A DNA stretch of 64,000 nucleotides from the NCBI RefSeq assembly GCF_002095575.1, contig NZ_MLJJ01000003.1, positions 124,001 through 188,000 on the forward strand. The letters are read 5' to 3'. This document shows, piece by piece, positions 54,970-64,000 of the stretch (positions are counted from its first letter, which is position 1; every line of letters starts with the position of its first letter). The translations under genes and the position numbers were made by a program. This stretch comes from Pantoea septica. Lineage in GTDB: Bacteria > Pseudomonadota > Gammaproteobacteria > Enterobacterales > Enterobacteriaceae. A model generated the notes under the pieces. That model ran no database searches. It worked only from the letters and a program-made list of their open reading frames with translations, and was not told where the DNA came from.

Positions 54970-55545
54970 TCAGAAGGTGTAGCCCAGGTTTAGAATAAAG
55001 CCGTCAATCGACATCTCTTTATCGGCTACATCGAGACGCGATCCCTCGTAGCCGATATCAATCGCCAGATTCTCCATGGGATTAATCTGCACGCCTGCGC
55101 CATACATCAGCGAGGTTTTTTTCTCGCTGAGGGCGCTGTCGCCCATATAAACGTAGTGTCCTTCGTAGTTATATCCGCTTTCGCGATAGTCGACTTTATT
55201 GTAATTAAGACCGAGCAACCCATAGACGCTGATATATTGATTAAAGCGCCAGGCGGGGCCGACAGATAGCGAATAATATTTCACTTTCGCATCGCCGTCG
55301 AATATATCCATCGAGCCGGTGAAAGGCGTATAGCTGCCGCTGCCGCTCATATAGGTCAGCGAGCCTATCAGGCCCAGCGGCGAATCCCTCTCATAGCGGT
55401 ATTTAAGGTTAACCCCGCGGATATTTTTGAAATCCTGCACTTTGCTTTGCGCATAGCCGAGAGTCACCGTCTGTTGATCGGCATTCGCGCTGGTGTGAAT
55501 GCCCAGCGCAGCCATAATGAGGCTGAATAAAACAGACTTCTTCAT
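54970..55545 (-). CDS. Ail/OmpX-family outer-membrane beta-barrel protein
   Basis: 191 residues with a signal peptide ending in SANA. Eight amphipathic strands form the barrel, including VTLGYAQSK, GVNLKYRYE, LGLIGSLTYMSG, KYYSLSVGPAWRFN, ISVYGLLGLNYNKV and FILNLGYTF, and the C-terminal Phe is the BAM insertion signal. The family includes Ail (serum resistance and adhesion) and OmpX. The variable middle strand region (GESGYNYEGH...) likely forms surface loops. It is monocistronic and converges on ydgD. Confidence 0.9.
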   Translation of the reverse strand: MKKSVLFSLIMAALGIHTSANADQQTVTLGYAQSKVQDFKNIRGVNLKYRYERDSPLGLIGSLTYMSGSGSYTPFTGSMDIFDGDAKVKYYSLSVGPAWRFNQYISVYGLLGLNYNKVDYRESGYNYEGHYVYMGDSALSEKKTSLMYGAGVQINPMENLAIDIGYEGSRLDVADKEMSIDGFILNLGYTF

Positions 55546-55704
55546 CGTTATCTTCCTTAATTAAATTTAATCATCCGGCGCGCGCCGCCATGAATTTTAT
55601 CCAAAAAAGGCGGCGACGGCCGATCTCCGCGCGATAATTCCCGTCTGTTTTAAGCACGCTTGTAAATAAATTTTAGCGTCGCCGATATAGCGCCGTTTCA
55701 GTGC

Positions 55705-55737
55705 AAAAAAAAAGCCGCAGCGTTTTAGGCTGCGGCT
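55705..55737 (-). terminator. hrpA terminator
   Basis: On the minus strand, AGCCGCAGC pairs with GCTGCGGCT over a seven-base loop and is followed by nine T. It lies about 20 nt after the hrpA stop. Confidence 0.85.
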
Positions 55738-55755
55738 CGCAAGAGCGGCGGGCGA

Positions 55756-58700
55756 TTACGCCGCGAACTGCTCCATCGTTTGCAGGATGCGCTTGTCGGA
55801 GACAGGATAAGGCGTGCCGAGCTGCTGGGCGAAGTAGCTGATGCGCAGCTCTTCGATCATCCAGCGGATGTCGCGCACCTCTTCATCGTCCTGACGCTGC
55901 GGCGGCAGCTTATTGCGCCACGTCTGCCAGGCCTGTTCGACCGCCTGCACCTTCAGCATGCGCGCGCGATCGCTGTGCGGATCGGCCGGCAGCTTTTCCA
56001 GCCGACGCTCAATACCGTGCAGATAGCGCAGCGTGTCGCCCAGGCGCTTCCAGCCGTTGCCGGTAACGAAGCCGCGATAGACCAGGCCGCTCATCTGCGC
56101 CTTGATATCCGACAGCGCCAGCGCCATGGTCATATCGACGCGCCCTTTCAGCCGCTTGTTGATGTTGAACACCGCGGTCAGGATCTGCTCAACCTGTTTG
56201 GCGATCTCCACCACCGTATCGTTCAGCTCGGCGCGCACCTTCTCGTGCAGCTGCTCGAAGTTCTCTTGCTGCCAGGCCGGACCACCCGCTTCCGCCATCA
56301 GCTTGTCGACGCCGCAGGCGATGCAGTCGTCAATCAGATCCAGCACCTTGCCGTAGGGGTTGAAGTAGAGCCCCAGCTTGGCTTTGTTCGGCAGCTTTTC
56401 GTGCAGGTATTTTATTGGCGAAGGAATATTGAGCAGCAGCAGGCGACGCTGGCCGCGCCACATCATTTTCTGCTGCTCCTGTTCGCTGTCGAACAGGCGG
56501 ATCGCCACGCTCTCTTTCTCGTCGACCAGCGCCGGCCAGGCCTTGACCTGATAGCCGCCGCGCTTCTGCTCGTAGCTGCGCGGCAGATCGCCGAAGCTCC
56601 AGATATGCAGGCCGCTCTGCTCCAGCCCGTCATCCGCCACCTTCGAGAGCGTCTCCTGCACTTTTTCTTTCAGTTCGGCTTTCAGCGCGCTGAGATCTTT
56701 GCCCTCTTTCAGCTTGCGGTTATGTTCGTCCACCACGCGGAACGTCATTTTCAGGTGATCGGGCACCTGTTCCCACTGCCAGTTTTCCCGCTCCAGCGTA
56801 ACGCCGGTCATACGGCGGAACTCTTTCGCCAGCGCGTCGAGCAGCGGCAGCTCCATGGCGGTGACGCGGCCCAGAAAGGCGTCGGCATAGTTAGGCGCTG
56901 GCACCAGATTGCGGCGCAGCGGCTTCGGCAGCGACTTGATCAGCGCAATAATGAGCTCGCGGCGCACGCCGGGGATCTGCCACTCGAAGCCCTGGTCCTC
57001 GACCTGATTAAGCAGCGGCAGCGGAATATGCACCGTGACGCCGTCGGCGTCCGCGCCCGGCTCGAACTGATAGCTGAGCTTCAGCTTGAGGTTGCCCTGA
57101 TGCCAGAAGTTGGGGTAGTCGAGCTGGCTGACCTTGTCCGCGCCCTCTTTGATCAGCATCTGTTTGTCGAAGCTCAGCAGATCTGGGGTATCGCGGCTCG
57201 CCAGCTTCCACCAGCTATCGAAATGCCTCGCCGAGACCACCTGCTGGCCGACGCGCTGGTCATAAAAGTTGAACAGGGTTTCGTCATCCACGAGGATGTC
57301 GCGGCGGCGCGATTTATGCTCGAGATCTTCCACTTCGCTGCGCAGCTTCTGGTTATTGCGGAAGAAGGCGTGGCGCGTCTGCCAGTCGCCCTCCACCAGC
57401 GCATGGCGGATAAACAGCTCGCGGCTCAGCGTCGGGTCGATGCTGCCGTAGTTGACCTTGCGCGCGGCGACGATCGGCAGGCCGTAAAGCGTCACCTTCT
57501 CCTGCGCCATCACCGCGCCCTGGCCTTTTTCCCAGTGCGGTTCGCTGTAGCTGCGTTTGATCAGATGCTGGGCCAGCGGCTCGATCCACTCGGGATCGAT
57601 ACGCGCCGCGATGCGTCCCCACAGGCGGCTGGTTTCCACCAGCTCCGCCACCATGGTCCACTTAGGGGGCTTCTTAAACAGCCCGGAGCCGGGGAAAATG
57701 GCGAAGCGCGCGTTGCGCGCGCCGGTAAACTCCTGCTTTTCTGCGTCTTTCATGCCGATATGCGACAGCAGGCCGGTGAGCAGCGCGCAGTGCACCTCGC
57801 GGAATCCTGCCGGCTCGCTGTTAACGGGGATCCCTAGCTCACGCACCACCTGGCGTAGTTGGGTGTAGATATCCTGCCATTCGCGCACGCGCAGATAGTT
57901 GAGAAAATCCCCTTTGCACTGGCGGCGGAACTGGTTGCCCGACAATGCCTTCTGCTGCTCGCCCAGGTAATTCCACAGGTTGACGAAGGCGAGGAAGTCG
58001 GACTCTTTGTCGGCGAAGCGGCGATGTTTCTCATCGGCGGCCTGCTGTTTCTCGACCGGGCGCTCGCGCGGATCCTGAATCGACAGCGCCGAGGCGATAA
58101 TCATAACCTCGCGCACGCAGCCAAAGCGCTGCGCCTCAAGCACCATGCGTGCCAGCCGCGGATCGACCGGCAGCTGCGCCAGCTGGCGACCTGAGCTGGT
58201 GAGCTTGTAGTGGCCGGTCTCACTGTTAAGCGTGAGCGCGCCCAGCTCCTCCAGCAGGCGCACGCCATCCTGAATATTGCGTTTATCGGGCGCTTCGACG
58301 AAGGGGAAAGCGGCGATATCCCCCAGCCCCAGGGCCGTCATCTGCAGGATCACCGACGCCAGGTTGGTGCGCAGGATCTCCGGGTCGGTAAAGGCCGGAC
58401 GGCTGAGGAAGTCGTCTTCCGAATAGAGACGGATACAGATGCCGTCGGAGACGCGACCGCAGCGCCCTTTGCGCTGGTTGGCCGAGGCCTGCGAAATCGG
58501 CTCGATCGGCAGTCGCTGCACCTTGGTGCGATAGCTGTAGCGGCTGATGCGCGCGGTGCCGGGATCGATCACATATTTAATCCCGGGCACGGTCAGCGAG
58601 GTTTCCGCCACGTTGGTCGCCAGCACGATGCGGCGTCCGCTGTGCGACTGGAAAACCCGGTTCTGCTCGGCGTTCGACAGGCGCGCGTAGAGCGGCAAAA

Positions 58701-59658
58701 TTTCGGTATGCGGCAGGTCGCGCTTCGCCAGCGCGTCGGCGGTGTCGCGGATTTCGCGCTCGCCGCTCATAAAGATGAGAATATCGCCGCGCCCTTCGTC
58801 GCTCAGCTCGTCGACCGCGTCGAAAATCGCCTGCAGCTGATCGCGCTCGCTGTCGTCCGCCTCTTCCACCACCGGCCGGTAGCGTACTTCCACCGGGAAA
58901 GTGCGGCCAGAAACCTCAATCACCGGCGCATTGTGGAAGTGGCGCGAAAAGCGCTGCGGATCGATGGTCGCCGAGGTGATGATGATTTTCAGATCGGGAC
59001 GGCGCGGCAGCAGCTCGCGCAGGTAGCCGAGCAGGAAATCGATATTCAGGCTGCGCTCGTGCGCCTCATCGATAATGATGGTGTCGTACTGCAGCAGCAG
59101 GCGATCCTGCTGAATTTCCGCCAGCAGAATGCCGTCGGTCATCAGCTTCACCTGCGTGGTGTCGCTGACCTGATCGTTAAAGCGCACTTTATAGCCGATG
59201 CAGCCGCCGAGAGAGGTTTCAAGCTCCTCGGCGATGCGGTTGGCGACGGTGCGCGCCGCCAGACGACGCGGCTGCGTATGGCCGATCAGCCCTTTAACGC
59301 CGCGTCCCAGCGCCAGACAGATTTTCGGCAGTTGGGTCGTTTTACCTGAACCGGTTTCACCGGCGACAATCACCACCTGATGATCGCGGATCGCCTCGGC
59401 GATCTGCTGCTGCTTCTGGCTGACCGGCAGGTTGTCGGGAAAGGTAATTTTCGGCGTTGCGGCGGCACGGGCGGCGACGCGCTGCTCCGCCGCCGCGATC
59501 TCCTGGTTGAGTTCGTCAGCGACGGCCTGCAGCGCCGCAGGGTTAGCCACTTTGCCGGCGCCGCGCAGGCGGCGCTGCAGGCGCTGGCGATCGCGCAGCA
59601 TCAGATTGTCGAGTCGCGGCCACAGCGGCGCGAGAGGAGAGGAAACCGATGATGACAT
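55756..59658 (-). CDS. hrpA: ATP-dependent RNA helicase HrpA
   Basis: 1300 residues, the same length as E. coli HrpA. DEAH-box helicase of the DHX type, reported in E. coli to rescue stalled or colliding ribosomes and to process daa mRNA. Motifs: Walker A GETGSGKTT, DEAH in IIIDEAHERSLN, SAT in IITSATID, then TNVAETSLTVPGI and the QRKGRCGRVSDGICIRLY box. Winged-helix, ratchet and OB regions follow, plus a long C-terminal DUF3418 region. The ATG at 59658 gives the E. coli length; an upstream TTG is less likely. It is divergent from azoR. Confidence 0.97.
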   Translation of the reverse strand: MSSSVSSPLAPLWPRLDNLMLRDRQRLQRRLRGAGKVANPAALQAVADELNQEIAAAEQRVAARAAATPKITFPDNLPVSQKQQQIAEAIRDHQVVIVAGETGSGKTTQLPKICLALGRGVKGLIGHTQPRRLAARTVANRIAEELETSLGGCIGYKVRFNDQVSDTTQVKLMTDGILLAEIQQDRLLLQYDTIIIDEAHERSLNIDFLLGYLRELLPRRPDLKIIITSATIDPQRFSRHFHNAPVIEVSGRTFPVEVRYRPVVEEADDSERDQLQAIFDAVDELSDEGRGDILIFMSGEREIRDTADALAKRDLPHTEILPLYARLSNAEQNRVFQSHSGRRIVLATNVAETSLTVPGIKYVIDPGTARISRYSYRTKVQRLPIEPISQASANQRKGRCGRVSDGICIRLYSEDDFLSRPAFTDPEILRTNLASVILQMTALGLGDIAAFPFVEAPDKRNIQDGVRLLEELGALTLNSETGHYKLTSSGRQLAQLPVDPRLARMVLEAQRFGCVREVMIIASALSIQDPRERPVEKQQAADEKHRRFADKESDFLAFVNLWNYLGEQQKALSGNQFRRQCKGDFLNYLRVREWQDIYTQLRQVVRELGIPVNSEPAGFREVHCALLTGLLSHIGMKDAEKQEFTGARNARFAIFPGSGLFKKPPKWTMVAELVETSRLWGRIAARIDPEWIEPLAQHLIKRSYSEPHWEKGQGAVMAQEKVTLYGLPIVAARKVNYGSIDPTLSRELFIRHALVEGDWQTRHAFFRNNQKLRSEVEDLEHKSRRRDILVDDETLFNFYDQRVGQQVVSARHFDSWWKLASRDTPDLLSFDKQMLIKEGADKVSQLDYPNFWHQGNLKLKLSYQFEPGADADGVTVHIPLPLLNQVEDQGFEWQIPGVRRELIIALIKSLPKPLRRNLVPAPNYADAFLGRVTAMELPLLDALAKEFRRMTGVTLERENWQWEQVPDHLKMTFRVVDEHNRKLKEGKDLSALKAELKEKVQETLSKVADDGLEQSGLHIWSFGDLPRSYEQKRGGYQVKAWPALVDEKESVAIRLFDSEQEQQKMMWRGQRRLLLLNIPSPIKYLHEKLPNKAKLGLYFNPYGKVLDLIDDCIACGVDKLMAEAGGPAWQQENFEQLHEKVRAELNDTVVEIAKQVEQILTAVFNINKRLKGRVDMTMALALSDIKAQMSGLVYRGFVTGNGWKRLGDTLRYLHGIERRLEKLPADPHSDRARMLKVQAVEQAWQTWRNKLPPQRQDDEEVRDIRWMIEELRISYFAQQLGTPYPVSDKRILQTMEQFAA

Positions 59659-59877
59659 AGTAATGGAGTACCTTCTCAGACGGAGCCGCTGCACGTCGCA
59701 GCGTCCGATAGCCGGGTTAACCGACTGATTCTAAAAATTGTATTGGGCAAAGAGTAACACATTTTATCACGACCAGCTGTGCCTTCCATGCCATGCTTAT
59801 TCAAGAAATTCGAACATAGCTCTCGAAATATTGCGCTTTTACCGCGCCGCTAATGACCGTAGAGTGTAACCCATTGA

Positions 59878-60513
<636 letters not shown>

Positions 60514-60544
60514 TCATTATTATTATTCGCTCTGTGTTTCGATT

Positions 60545-60570
60545 GCCAGGCATGATGCCTGGCTTTTTTT
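60545..60570. terminator. azoR/ydbL terminator
   Basis: GCCAGGCA/TGCCTGGC with a three-base loop, then seven T on the plus strand. It ends just at the ydbL stop codon of the other strand. Confidence 0.85.
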
Positions 60571-60898
60571 ATTTCTGCATCCACAGGCCGTTGAGGCCGC
60601 GCACGTACTCGCCCTCGCCCGCGCGCTCGACCAGTTTTGCCCCGGCGATACGCGCCACCTGATCGGTGGTGAGATTGTTCTGCTGCGCGATGCGCTGATA
60701 TTCTACGCTACGCCCGGCGTTGATGCGCTTTACCAGCGCCTGCGTCTCGCCGTCCTGCTGGCGCGCGGCGATATAGCCGCTAAAGGTTTCTCCGACCCGG
60801 CCCTGATGGCGCGCCTCATCCAGCGTCAGCGCCAGCGCTGGCTGCGCCGCGCCGATCAGCAGCAGCGCAGCGAGCAGCGGTTTGCGGAACGCGCGCAT
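60569..60898 (-). CDS. ydbL: YdbL periplasmic chaperone-like protein
   Basis: 109-residue exported protein (DUF1318): signal peptide MRAFRKPLLAALLLIGAAQP ending ALA, then ALTLDEARHQGRVGETFSGYI, as in E. coli. Recent E. coli work places YdbL with YdbH and YnbE in moving phospholipids between inner and outer membrane, YdbL keeping YnbE from over-multimerising. The ATG at 60898 shares one base with the ynbE stop (TGATG); the TTG one codon upstream is less likely. Last gene of ydbH-ynbE-ydbL. Confidence 0.93.
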   Translation of the reverse strand: MRAFRKPLLAALLLIGAAQPALALTLDEARHQGRVGETFSGYIAARQQDGETQALVKRINAGRSVEYQRIAQQNNLTTDQVARIAGAKLVERAGEGEYVRGLNGLWMQK

Positions 60899-61086
60899 CA
60901 AAACAGATCGCTCTGATTCTTCAGCAGCGCCTCCACGTCCTTGTCTACTTTGATATGAATTTCATGTTCGATCTTCACGTTCATATTGATGGTGATCGGC
61001 TCCTTCGGCGCGGCCACCTCAATGCGCGGCACGCAGCCGGTCAGCGGCAGTCCGACTGCCAGCACCAGTAACGCCCTGAGGCTCAT
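60898..61086 (-). CDS. ynbE: YnbE outer-membrane lipoprotein
   Basis: 62 residues (E. coli 61) with a type II signal peptide and lipobox LTGC (lipidated Cys at residue 18). The mature part is one amphipathic beta strand-like segment (ITINMNVKIEHEIHIKVDKD) thought to stack into a fibril that completes the YdbH bridge at the outer membrane. The ATG overlaps the ydbH stop (ATGA) and its own stop overlaps ydbL, so all three genes are coupled. Confidence 0.93.
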   Translation of the reverse strand: MSLRALLVLAVGLPLTGCVPRIEVAAPKEPITINMNVKIEHEIHIKVDKDVEALLKNQSDLF

Positions 61087-63695
61087 GGTTGTTGATCCCT
61101 TTTGGTCGGCAGAGTGGCGTTCTGTTCCACCCAGGATTGCAAATTGTCGCCAAAGCGCAGGCTGCGCCAGAGTTGAAACAGGTTCTGCTGATGGCGGTAG
61201 TTAAGATTCACGGTCTGTTTGCGGTTGCTGAAGCGGCTGACGCCCTGTACCTGCGCCTGCATGGCGAGGTTGCCGAGATTATCGAGATCGAGCGTCGCCC
61301 ACGAGCGGGAGATCTCCATATAGCGCAGCCAGTCCATCGCCGCGCCCGCCGCGACGTTGCCGGCGGTGATGGCGTCAGCCATATCTTTATCCATACGAAA
61401 CGTCAGGGAGCCGCTGTTGGCGATCCAGCCGTTCTGCACCAGCCAGCGCGGATTGTTCACCCACAGCGGCAGCTCGCCGTTGATCCTGCCCGACATAGCG
61501 AACTGCTTCGGCTTCAGCGCGGTGACCAGTTTGCTCAGGCTGATATCGCGCAGGCTCAGCGTCGCCGTCTGGTGCTGGGGCAACCGCAACGCGGGCAGCG
61601 TCACCTCGCCGCCCAGCAGCGCCATGCTGACCGCCTGCAGCGTCAGCGGCTGCGCCTCGTTCCAGGGATAGTAGCCCTGAAGATCGGCGCGGATATCCTT
61701 CATCGCAAACTGGTTGGTGATTTCGCCGATGCGCAGCTGTACCGGCCCGCGCACGCCGAGCTGCCACTGCTGATCTTTCAGGCGGAACGGCAGCGAGAAA
61801 TCGACGCCGTTGATCTGGTTGTCCGATGTCCAGAGGCTGCCCTGCGTCACCGCCCAGTGGCCGCCCGCGCTAAAACCCTCTTTCGCCGCGGCGGAAAACG
61901 CCACCTGGGCGCGCAGCTCGCCCGCGCGGATTTTCATCTTCAGCTCGGGATTCAGCAGCGGCTGGAACACCGTCAGAGACTGCGTCGGCCACCATGCCTC
62001 GCCGCGCAGGCGCTCGCCGTCCCAGCGGCCGTGTACGCGCAGCGGCCCGATCGCCTGCGCCTGCAGCGCGCCGCGCCAGATAAAGTGGCTGGGATCCCGG
62101 CCTTTCGCCTCGAAGCTCAGCGACGAGGCGGGCAGGCGCCCGCCAAAATCGAACAGCGTCTCTCCCGCGTCGATGCGGAAGCCGCCGTTAAAGGCGGGTC
62201 GCTGCGCGTCGCGCTGCCAGTTGACCGGCGCGCTGAGGGTCAGCCGCGGCCGCACCACCTGCGCCATGCCGTACTGCATCCGATCGAAACTGGCATTCAG
62301 GCTGTCGAGGTGGATAAGGGTGTCGCGCCACCCGCCCGCGCCCTGAATGGTCCAGGCGGCGTTGAGCGGCCGCATTTCGCCGGTCCCCCAGTAGCGCCAT
62401 TTCCACTCCCCTTTATCGGGCCAGAAGTCGCTGGCGCGACCGTCGAGATGCAGCCTGAACTGGCCGAAGCTTGGGTCGTGCGCCTTGAGTATCGCCTGCA
62501 GGCGGCCGTCGATGCCCTGCGAGGCGAGCCGCACCCCCGCCAGCGGCCAGCGCGCCTCATCGACCTCCAGCGTGGAGAGAATGCGCCCGCGCAGGCGCAG
62601 CAGCGCGCCGGGCTGGAACCTGAGCTGCGGGTCGAGCAGCGGCCCGCTGAGATCGCCCGGCAGCGCGGCGTAGAGCTGCATCGCCGCCAGCTTGCTTTCG
62701 CCCGTAAGGCGCAGCGGCAGCGCGCTGTTTGTCATGCTCAGGGTGCCGGGGCCGATACTCAGCACCGCGTTGCCTTTGCCGCCGCGTCCCTGGGTCAGCA
62801 CGTTGAGGCGGCCGGTAATCTGCGTCTCTTCCAGACCCTGCCGCCAGTTGTCGAACGTGAGATCAAGAAAGCCGGAGAGCGTCTGCTCGCTCATAGGCCA
62901 GCGGTAACGCCCTTTAACTATGCGGATCTGCCGCGCGTCGGCCTGCCACGGAAGCGTCAGCAGCGGCTGTCCGTCGCCGGTGGCGTAGAGCGCCAGCTCG
63001 CCCTGCTGCTGCTGCCAGTCGAGCGTCAGACGCAGCGGTTCGCCGGCGTATTGCAGCTCGCCCTCCAGCTGACCGCCGACCGGCAGGCCGTTGGCGAACT
63101 CGGGCAGTTCGAACCGGCCATGCAGCGTCACGGGCTGCGGCAGCGCGTTATGGTGCAGCGTCAGCTGCTCTACGTTGAGCTGCTGCCCCTGCAGGCTGGC
63201 GTCGATATTAAGGTTATCACCGCGATAGTGCAGCGTCTGTTTAGCGGGGGCGAGGCTGAGATCGAAACGTCCGGCGTACTCTTGCCAGGGCGCGATGGTG
63301 AGATTATCAAGCTGGATATCGGCGCCGGGCAACAGCTGCTGCCACTCCGCGAGGCTTTTTGGTGCGCCGGGCCGATCGCTTTGCGGCAGCTTCTGCAGGC
63401 AGTCGCTGTCGAGCGTCACCTGACGCGCGGCAAGCCGCCAGCGCCGGTCGTGCCAGCCAAGCGAGGCCTGTTCGACGCTTGCCAGCGCGCACTCGCCCGC
63501 CAGGTAGCGCACCTGCGGAAACCACAGGCCGCCGTTGCGCCAGCGCGGCGATCCTTCCAGCACGATGCGTGTCTCCGCCGGCAGCCAGATACCGGCCAGC
63601 CGCGGCAGCCATTGCGTCACGGTGAGCAGCAGCCCCAGCACCAGCAGCGTCAGCGCCAGTAATGCAGCAAAAAGTCGGCGGAGGCTCCGCGGCAT
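61083..63695 (-). CDS. ydbH: YdbH, AsmA-like intermembrane phospholipid transport protein
   Basis: 870 residues (E. coli 879). One N-terminal membrane anchor (about residues 8-28, LFAALLALTLLVLGLLLTVT) is followed by a long periplasmic beta-rich repeating region of the AsmA/VPS13 type. YdbH acts redundantly with TamB and YhdP in carrying phospholipids to the outer membrane, with YnbE as partner. I used the ATG at 63695 (PRSLRRLF N-terminus); 30 further codons are open upstream but would overlap the ldhA promoter region. It is divergent from ldhA. Confidence 0.94.
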   Translation of the reverse strand: MPRSLRRLFAALLALTLLVLGLLLTVTQWLPRLAGIWLPAETRIVLEGSPRWRNGGLWFPQVRYLAGECALASVEQASLGWHDRRWRLAARQVTLDSDCLQKLPQSDRPGAPKSLAEWQQLLPGADIQLDNLTIAPWQEYAGRFDLSLAPAKQTLHYRGDNLNIDASLQGQQLNVEQLTLHHNALPQPVTLHGRFELPEFANGLPVGGQLEGELQYAGEPLRLTLDWQQQQGELALYATGDGQPLLTLPWQADARQIRIVKGRYRWPMSEQTLSGFLDLTFDNWRQGLEETQITGRLNVLTQGRGGKGNAVLSIGPGTLSMTNSALPLRLTGESKLAAMQLYAALPGDLSGPLLDPQLRFQPGALLRLRGRILSTLEVDEARWPLAGVRLASQGIDGRLQAILKAHDPSFGQFRLHLDGRASDFWPDKGEWKWRYWGTGEMRPLNAAWTIQGAGGWRDTLIHLDSLNASFDRMQYGMAQVVRPRLTLSAPVNWQRDAQRPAFNGGFRIDAGETLFDFGGRLPASSLSFEAKGRDPSHFIWRGALQAQAIGPLRVHGRWDGERLRGEAWWPTQSLTVFQPLLNPELKMKIRAGELRAQVAFSAAAKEGFSAGGHWAVTQGSLWTSDNQINGVDFSLPFRLKDQQWQLGVRGPVQLRIGEITNQFAMKDIRADLQGYYPWNEAQPLTLQAVSMALLGGEVTLPALRLPQHQTATLSLRDISLSKLVTALKPKQFAMSGRINGELPLWVNNPRWLVQNGWIANSGSLTFRMDKDMADAITAGNVAAGAAMDWLRYMEISRSWATLDLDNLGNLAMQAQVQGVSRFSNRKQTVNLNYRHQQNLFQLWRSLRFGDNLQSWVEQNATLPTKRDQQP

Positions 63696-63838
63696 GGCAG
63701 CAATATTCCTTTTCCTGACAGAATCCTGCCCCTGATGATGGCACGTAATCGGCCAGAGGTGAAGGCGCGCCGCCGACGGCAGCAAAATCTACAATAAAAC
63801 GTTATGCTGTGTGGATACCCGAATGCAGGAGCGTAACG

Positions 63839-64000
63839 ATGAAAATCGCGGTTTACAGCACGAAGCACTATGACCAGAAGTATCTCGATCACGTTAACGA
63901 AGGCTACCGGTTCGATCTGGTGTACTTCGACTTTTTACTGACGGAAGCGACGGCAAAAAACGCCGTCGACTGCGATGCCGTCTGCATTTTCGTCAACGAC
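63839..64000 (+). CDS. ldhA: D-lactate dehydrogenase LdhA (3' end beyond window)
   Basis: The first 54 residues only: MKIAVYSTKHYDQKYLDHVN followed by FDFLLTEATAK and CDAVCIFVND, nearly identical to E. coli LdhA. This fermentative enzyme reduces pyruvate to D-lactate with NADH. AGGAG lies eight bases before the ATG. The adjacent divergent ydbH agrees with the E. coli order. Confidence 0.95.
   Translation, partial: MKIAVYSTKHYDQKYLDHVNEGYRFDLVYFDFLLTEATAKNAVDCDAVCIFVND

Noticed and set aside
55780-57837. 685-codon open frame antisense to hrpA
   Set aside because: Shadow frame with low-complexity composition; HrpA on the other strand is unambiguous.
61089-63662. 857-codon open frame antisense to ydbH
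   Set aside because: High-GC shadow of a well-identified gene; the translation is rich in Arg, Gln, His and Ala without domain character or ribosome-binding site.

Overview
The window is chromosomal DNA of an Enterobacterales bacterium. Most genes match Escherichia coli orthologues closely and belong to the replication-terminus half of the E. coli map: mlc, ynfK, ynfL, ynfM, fnr, uspE, pntAB, ydgH, ydgI, rstAB, asr, ydgU, ydgD, hrpA, azoR, ydbH-ynbE-ydbL and ldhA. The order is rearranged relative to E. coli, the DNA is GC-rich, and tus, folM, ydgC, ogt and mdtIJ are missing from their E. coli places. A member of the Erwiniaceae (Pantoea, Mixta or Erwinia) is the best guess; this is inference from gene content. 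No tRNA, rRNA, insertion sequence, prophage or CRISPR array was seen.

Layout. 1-2.5 kb: end of an osmoprotectant ABC operon (binding protein, permease, ATPase with CBS domains). 2.6-8.6 kb: NCS2 purine permease, bioD2-mlc, and the divergent ynfL/ynfM pair. 8.7-11.1 kb: small zinc-finger-like protein, cytochrome b561, SotB. 11.1-12.6 kb: bhsA plus a degenerate paralogue, divergent from comR, with three shared operator-like palindromes. 12.6-22.5 kb: complete L-rhamnose locus (rhaBADM, rhaSR, rhaT), then small genes and aldA, which oxidises the lactaldehyde made by RhaD.

22.6-32.6 kb is accessory: a 69-residue gene with a structured leader; an M20 peptidase coupled to an MHS transporter; a LysR regulator; a solitary DppA-like binding protein; a PepT-like peptidase; and an ArgT-like binding protein with a YbdL-type aminotransferase and another LysR. 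It reads as peptide and amino-acid scavenging. 32.6-40.1 kb: a chemoreceptor with a flagellar-type promoter, a type-B carboxylesterase, YdcJ (2-oxoadipate decarboxylase family), an aromatic-acid-type transporter and a PcaQ-like LysR.

40.1-64 kb is mostly core: ydaL, fnr, uspE, pntBA, ydgH, ydgI, an unknown gene, rstAB, an M32 carboxypeptidase, asr, ydgU, ydgD, an Ail/OmpX-type porin, hrpA, azoR, the ydbH-ynbE-ydbL envelope-lipid operon and the start of ldhA. RstA very probably controls asr, because a near-consensus RstA box lies upstream of it.

The most unusual signals are a roughly 115-bp structured dispersed repeat present twice in intergenic gaps, an asr gene with five exact-length 57-bp tandem repeats, a leader hairpin with switchable pairing before the 69-residue gene, the comR/bhsA operator set, and a RhaS-like dyad spaced from a CRP site as in E. 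coli. I found no clearly new multi-gene system. The 22.6-32.6 kb peptide-use region and the 34.5-40 kb YdcJ/esterase/transporter region are the best candidates for undescribed metabolic units.
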